From assembly GCA_002245135.1 (NCBI GenBank), contig NGBS01000294.1, forward strand, positions 1-64,000: a DNA stretch of 64,000 nucleotides, read 5' to 3'. Under the pieces are notes generated by a model, which ran no database searches, was not told the DNA's origin, and worked only from the letters and a program-made list of their open reading frames with translations. Both the position numbers and the translations under genes were made by a program. Of this stretch, positions 61,601 to 64,000 are shown in pieces. Each line of letters begins with the position of its first letter. The stretch's first letter is position 1. The stretch is from Proteromonas lacertae (taxonomy: Eukaryota > Sar > Bigyra > Opalinata > Proteromonadidae).

Positions 61601-64000
61601 GTCCTTGAATGGAAGTAATACTGATGGTCGATTATGTATGAATCACTGTTTTAGTGAAAATAATAATACAATGGATGGAATTTGTATGAATGAGACATGT
61701 ATATGTGTAGATGATCCTCCTTGTTTAAGTGGTGATTCTTGTAATTGTGATAGTAATGGTTCGAATATGACTGGTATTTGTTTTGAAGGTAAATGTGGAT
61801 GTTTTGCTGATAATTGTTTTGATAAACGAGATGGTGAGATTTGTTTGAATGAATGTTTAAACAACAAAACAGGAATGTGTTTAAATGGTAAATGTTACTG
61901 TGACCAAAGTGAATGTGAGATAGGTAAGTCATGTAATAAAGAATGTGATACTGAAAGTGAAGAGAGTGAATGTGTTGATGGAAAATGTCGATGTATTCAG
62001 AAAGTATGTAATAGTAGTGTAATAGGTGAATTATGTTTAAGTGATTGTGGTAATTCGAGTAGTCGTGGTATTTGTACAAATACAACAGACAATAAAATTA
62101 GTTGTCAATGTTATGAAATTGATAATGTAATAAATGAACATTGTGTGAATGGTGAAAGTTGTACATTTGGAATTGGATTATCAAACGAAACATATCGTGG
62201 AATTTGTAAGAAAGGAGAATGTGTGATAGTAGAAAATATCTGTAATAAGAATGACAATAATACTTATCATCGAAGTTGTATGAATAACTGTAATGATGGA
62301 AGTGGAAATATGGTATATGGTCATTGTGATGAAGAAGGTGTTTGTATTTGTGATCTAAAATTGAATGTAAGTTCAAGTGATAATAACAAATGTATGAGTG
62401 CAAATGATTGTAATATGTGTGATAATTCAACTAGTGATAGTTTATGTATTTATAACGAATGTTATTGTGTTCCCAAATACTGTAATAACCATACAATAGG
62501 TCAAAGTTGTTTAGGAAACTGTAGCAACGATCATCCTGGAATTTGTAATGCTAATAATGAATGTGAATGTAAAATAGATCGTTGTAATCCAGGAAATGTT
62601 ACTAATGATTGTAATAGTCATGTTTGTAAATCTGATACCGAAATTGTGAAATGTATAATTGATGAATGTCGATGTATTCAAAAAGTATGTACAAATGATA
62701 AAATAGGTGAATTATGTTTATCAAAATGTGGTGATGAAAATAGTCGTGGAATTTGTTCTAATAATACAAATGGTAAAATCGAATGTAGATGTTATAATAA
62801 AAGTGAAGAAAATGAATATTGTGTAAATGGAGAAGATTGTTTATTTGGAATTGGAAGTTCAAATGAAACATATCGAGGAATCTGTAAGTTAGGAAAATGT
62901 GAGATAGTAGAAAATATCTGTAAGTCCTTGAATGGAAGTAATACTGATGGTCGATTATGTATGAATCACTGTTTTAGTGAAAATAATAATACAATGGATG
63001 GAATTTGTATGAATGAGACATGTATATGTGTAGATGATCCTCCTTGTTTAAGTGGTGATTCTTGTAATTGTGATAGTAATGGTTCGAATATGACTGGTAT
63101 TTGTTTTGAAGGTAAATGTGAATGTTTTGCTGATAATTGTTTTGATAAACGAGATGGTGAGATTTGTTTGAATGAATGTTTAAACAACAAAACAGGAATG
63201 TGTTTAAATGGTAAATGTTACTGTGACCAAAGTGAATGTGAGATAGGTAAGCCATGTAATAAAGAATGTGATACTGAAAGTGAAGAGAGTGAATGTGTTG
63301 ATGGAAAATGTCGATGTATTCAGAAAGTATGTAATAGTAGTGTAATAGGTGAATTATGTTTAAGTGATTGTGGTAATTCGAGTAGTCGTGGTATTTGTAC
63401 AAATACAACAGACAATAAAATTAGTTGTCAATGTTATGAAATTGATAATGTAATAAATGAACATTGTGTGAATGGTGAAAGTTGTACATTTGGAATTGGA
63501 TTATCAAACGAAACATATCGTGGAATTTGTAAGAAAGGAGAATGTGTGATAGTAGAAAATATCTGTAATAAGAATGACAATAATACTTATCATCGAAGTT
63601 GTATGAATAACTGTAATGATGGAAGTGGAAATATGGTATATGGTCATTGTGATGAAGAAGGTGTTTGTATTTGTGATCTAAAATTGAATGTAAGTTCAAG
63701 TGATAATAACAAATGTATGAGTGCAAATGATTGTAATATGTGTGATAATTCAACTAGTGATAGTTTATGTATTTATAACGAATGTTATTGTGTTCCCAAA
63801 TACTGTAATAACCATACAATAGGTCAAAGTTGTTTAGGAAACTGTAGCAACGATCATCCTGGAATTTGTAATGCTAATAATGAATGTGAATGTAAAATAG
63901 ATCGTTGTAATCCAGGAAATGTTACTAATGATTGTAATAGTCATGTTTGTAAATCTGATACCGAAATTGTGAAATGTATAATTGATGAATGTCGATGTAT
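58670..64000 (+). CDS. Secreted cysteine-rich EGF-like repeat protein (3' end outside window)
   Basis: ATG 58670 opens a signal peptide (MFVFFLFVCGILTETTNKK) and an EGF-like module (CSHHGTCNSNGVCEC). A 31-nt intron (58848-58878) follows; the second exon then stays open for more than 5,100 nt to the window end. After a non-repetitive region (about 58880-59540: LCPSGRVLFASLTTTSIQN... YSFGCIMDD) come dozens of short CxxxxC...C.C units such as GICMNETCICVDD and GMCLNGKCYCDQ, plus many N-x-S/T glycosylation sites. Expected role: extracellular or cell-surface structural or adhesive protein with many disulfides. The first EGF module resembles DSL/tenascin-type EGF. The frame is long and easily overlooked because no stop closes it here. 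Confidence 0.85.
60158..64000 (+). repeat. 1,323-bp (441-codon) in-frame tandem repeat, about 2.9 copies
   Basis: Copies start at 60158, 61481 and 62804 with exact 1,323-bp spacing. Copies 2 and 3 differ at only a few bases; copy 1 differs chiefly in one block of about 100 bp (60735-60815). The third copy runs off the window. The repeat also creates matching antisense frames, which I regard as shadows. Confidence 0.95.

Noticed and set aside
60320-63753. Repeated minus-strand frames of 74-147 codons rich in His and Tyr
   Set aside because: They are antisense shadows of the Cys-rich repeat and recur at its 1,323-bp period.
1-64000. Reassignment of TGA to Cys or Trp (as in Euplotes)
   Set aside because: No in-frame TGA occurs in multi-kilobase exons, and Cys and Trp are coded normally.
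1-64000. Dictyostelid origin
   Set aside because: PKS style, homopolymers and short introns fit, but CFAP337-like, tubby and PG-repeat ciliary genes do not.
1-64000. tRNA, rRNA, CRISPR, transposon or virus-like element
   Set aside because: No cloverleaf B-box pattern, array, transposase, reverse transcriptase or terminal repeat pair was recognised.

Overview
The window looks like nuclear DNA of an AT-rich, gene-dense microbial eukaryote. Almost every gene is split by very short introns, mostly 26-50 nt, that start GTATAT or similar and end TAG. Intergenic gaps are usually 100-500 bp, and many proteins carry Asn, Gln, Asp or Thr runs. Three genes point to a ciliated or flagellated cell: an EF-hand/WD40 protein of the CFAP337 (WDR49/WDR64/WDY) type, a tubby-like protein, and a sperm-tail PG-rich repeat protein. 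The multimodular polyketide synthase, class C receptor and homopolymer runs recall dictyostelid amoebae, but those lack cilia, so I do not name a lineage.

Layout. 1-984 (+): 3' part of a class I-like PI3-kinase whose conserved reading frame needs two +1 shifts. 1155-2537 (+): membrane-anchored dynamin/EHD-like GTPase. A long minus-strand block runs from 32867 down to 2683. In transcription order it holds a kinesin-14-like protein with a nucleotide-free motor fold, a PG-rich repeat protein, an iterative-type PKS with five tandem ACPs and a crotonase-like tail, a NIPA-like transporter, a tubby-like protein, an aldo-keto reductase, a giant (~3,080 aa) HECT ubiquitin ligase, and an unknown 441-aa protein. 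Plus-strand genes follow: a SKICH-like/zinc finger/nucleotidyltransferase protein (32955-35703), a ~3,900-aa class C GPCR with about nine tandem periplasmic-binding-protein modules (35867-48003), a PP2C/cNMP-binding/pseudokinase fusion (49290-52732) and CK2 beta (53006-53785). A small single-pass membrane protein (48856-49180) and the CFAP337-like gene (53963-58440) lie on the minus strand. From 58670 to the window end is one open, secreted, cysteine-rich protein dominated by a 1,323-bp in-frame tandem repeat.

How the genes relate. They are ordinary, separately transcribed eukaryotic genes, with no sign of operons or a secondary-metabolite cluster around the PKS. Signalling is the commonest theme: PI3K, tubby (phosphoinositide binding), the nutrient-type class C receptor, the PP2C/cNMP-sensor fusion and CK2. 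Three proteins keep a classical fold but have lost catalytic motifs (kinesin P-loop, kinase HRD/DFG) or the expected frame (PI3K). All exon models were built by hand from GT-AG pairs and frame continuity. In the genes where I summed exon lengths the totals divided by three.
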